Part shown: positions 63,754-64,000 of the stretch, one piece after another | How the letters are laid out: every line of letters begins with the position of its first letter | Numbering within the stretch: position 1 is the stretch's first letter | NCBI GenBank assembly: GCA_022316685.1 | Contig: JAKJHU010000034.1 | Location: forward strand, 1,426,001-1,490,000 | DNA: 64,000 nt | From: Progne subis subis | Taxonomy: Eukaryota; Chordata; Aves; Passeriformes; Hirundinidae | Direction: 5' to 3' | Made by a program: the position numbers and the translations under genes | Notes under the pieces: generated by a model | What the model was told of the DNA's origin: nothing | The model's input: the letters and a program-made list of their open reading frames with translations, nothing else | Databases searched by the model: none

Positions 63754-63772
63754 GAGAGAGAGAGAGAGAGAG
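63754..63772 (+). repeat. (GA)n microsatellite
   Basis: About nine GA units after agaggg; a simple repeat. Confidence 0.95.
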
Positions 63773-64000
63773 ACTCTCAGCACTCCAGAAATCACCAAAA
63801 GGGTTCCTGAAACAGCCAGGGGCTAGACATCTGGCAAATTCATAGCAGCTAGAATGAAGTACTGCTAGGGTCATTAATGAGATTCTTCCTGCAAAGCACT
63901 GGTGAAACTGGAGGGATACTAAAGCAGATTTAGGGGGCGTAAGAAAGTTTAATCTCTGTGATGATCTTTCCCTCCCACAGCCCGTGTCCTGCTTCCCTTC

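Larger units (their letters stand above)
43245..64000 (+). other. RASSF3: RASSF3 intron 2 (partial, runs off the window)
   Basis: More than 20.7 kb after the C1 exon without the expected exon for the acidic linker and Ras-association start (human DVEKEKETHSYLSKEEI). I also did not find the usual short-isoform start (MSSGYSSLEEDAEDFFF). It contains a CR1, a solo LTR, a hairpin, a tandem duplication, G/T-rich and A-rich tracts, and two GC-richer blocks (56021-56150, 60845-61030). The remaining stretches show nothing I can support. Confidence 0.65.

Overview
The window is vertebrate nuclear DNA, most likely from a bird. The evidence is short coding exons with spliced frames, an AT-rich background broken by one sharp CpG island, CR1 LINE 3' ends (one ending in the avian ATTCTATGATTCT tail), a solo retroviral LTR of a type I associate with songbirds, and no SINE or L1 background. 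Nearly all long open reading frames are non-coding shadows. The real coding sequence is about a dozen short exons.

Region 1 (1 to about 12,030, + strand) is the 3' part of TBK1, the kinase that activates IRF3 and phosphorylates autophagy receptors. Eleven exons encode roughly the last 313 of about 729 residues, ending in the TBK1-specific C-terminus NVDCI and a stop at 10257-10259. Candidate poly(A) signals lie at 10337 and 12025. The exon at 7631-7733 carries one base too many and reads into a stop. Two of its introns start with GC instead of GT.

Region 2 (about 12,030 to 13,800) is a short intergenic gap.

Region 3 (about 13,800 to 64,000, + strand) is the 5' part of a Ras-association (RASSF) gene. 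Synteny with TBK1 makes it RASSF3. A CpG-island first exon (14084-14360) and a second exon (43120-43244), 28.8 kb apart, each encode half of a C1 zinc finger. Joined in phase they give the full Cys/His pattern with RASSF5 spacing. Mammalian RASSF3 is best known as a short protein without a C1 domain. A possible alternative first exon of the same phase lies at 27073-27193. The Ras-association and SARAH exons lie beyond the window.

The rest is intron with repeats: CR1 copies of different ages, a 447-bp solo LTR with terminal inverted repeats and a 4-bp target duplication (56850-57296), two probable LTR-derived blocks, microsatellites, hairpins and a 26-bp tandem duplication.

TBK1-RASSF3 mirrors the human pair IKBKE-RASSF5, so the window shows one half of an ancient duplicated gene pair. 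I found no CRISPR array, operon or other system of prokaryotic type. The points most worth checking are the TBK1 frameshift and the first exons of RASSF3.
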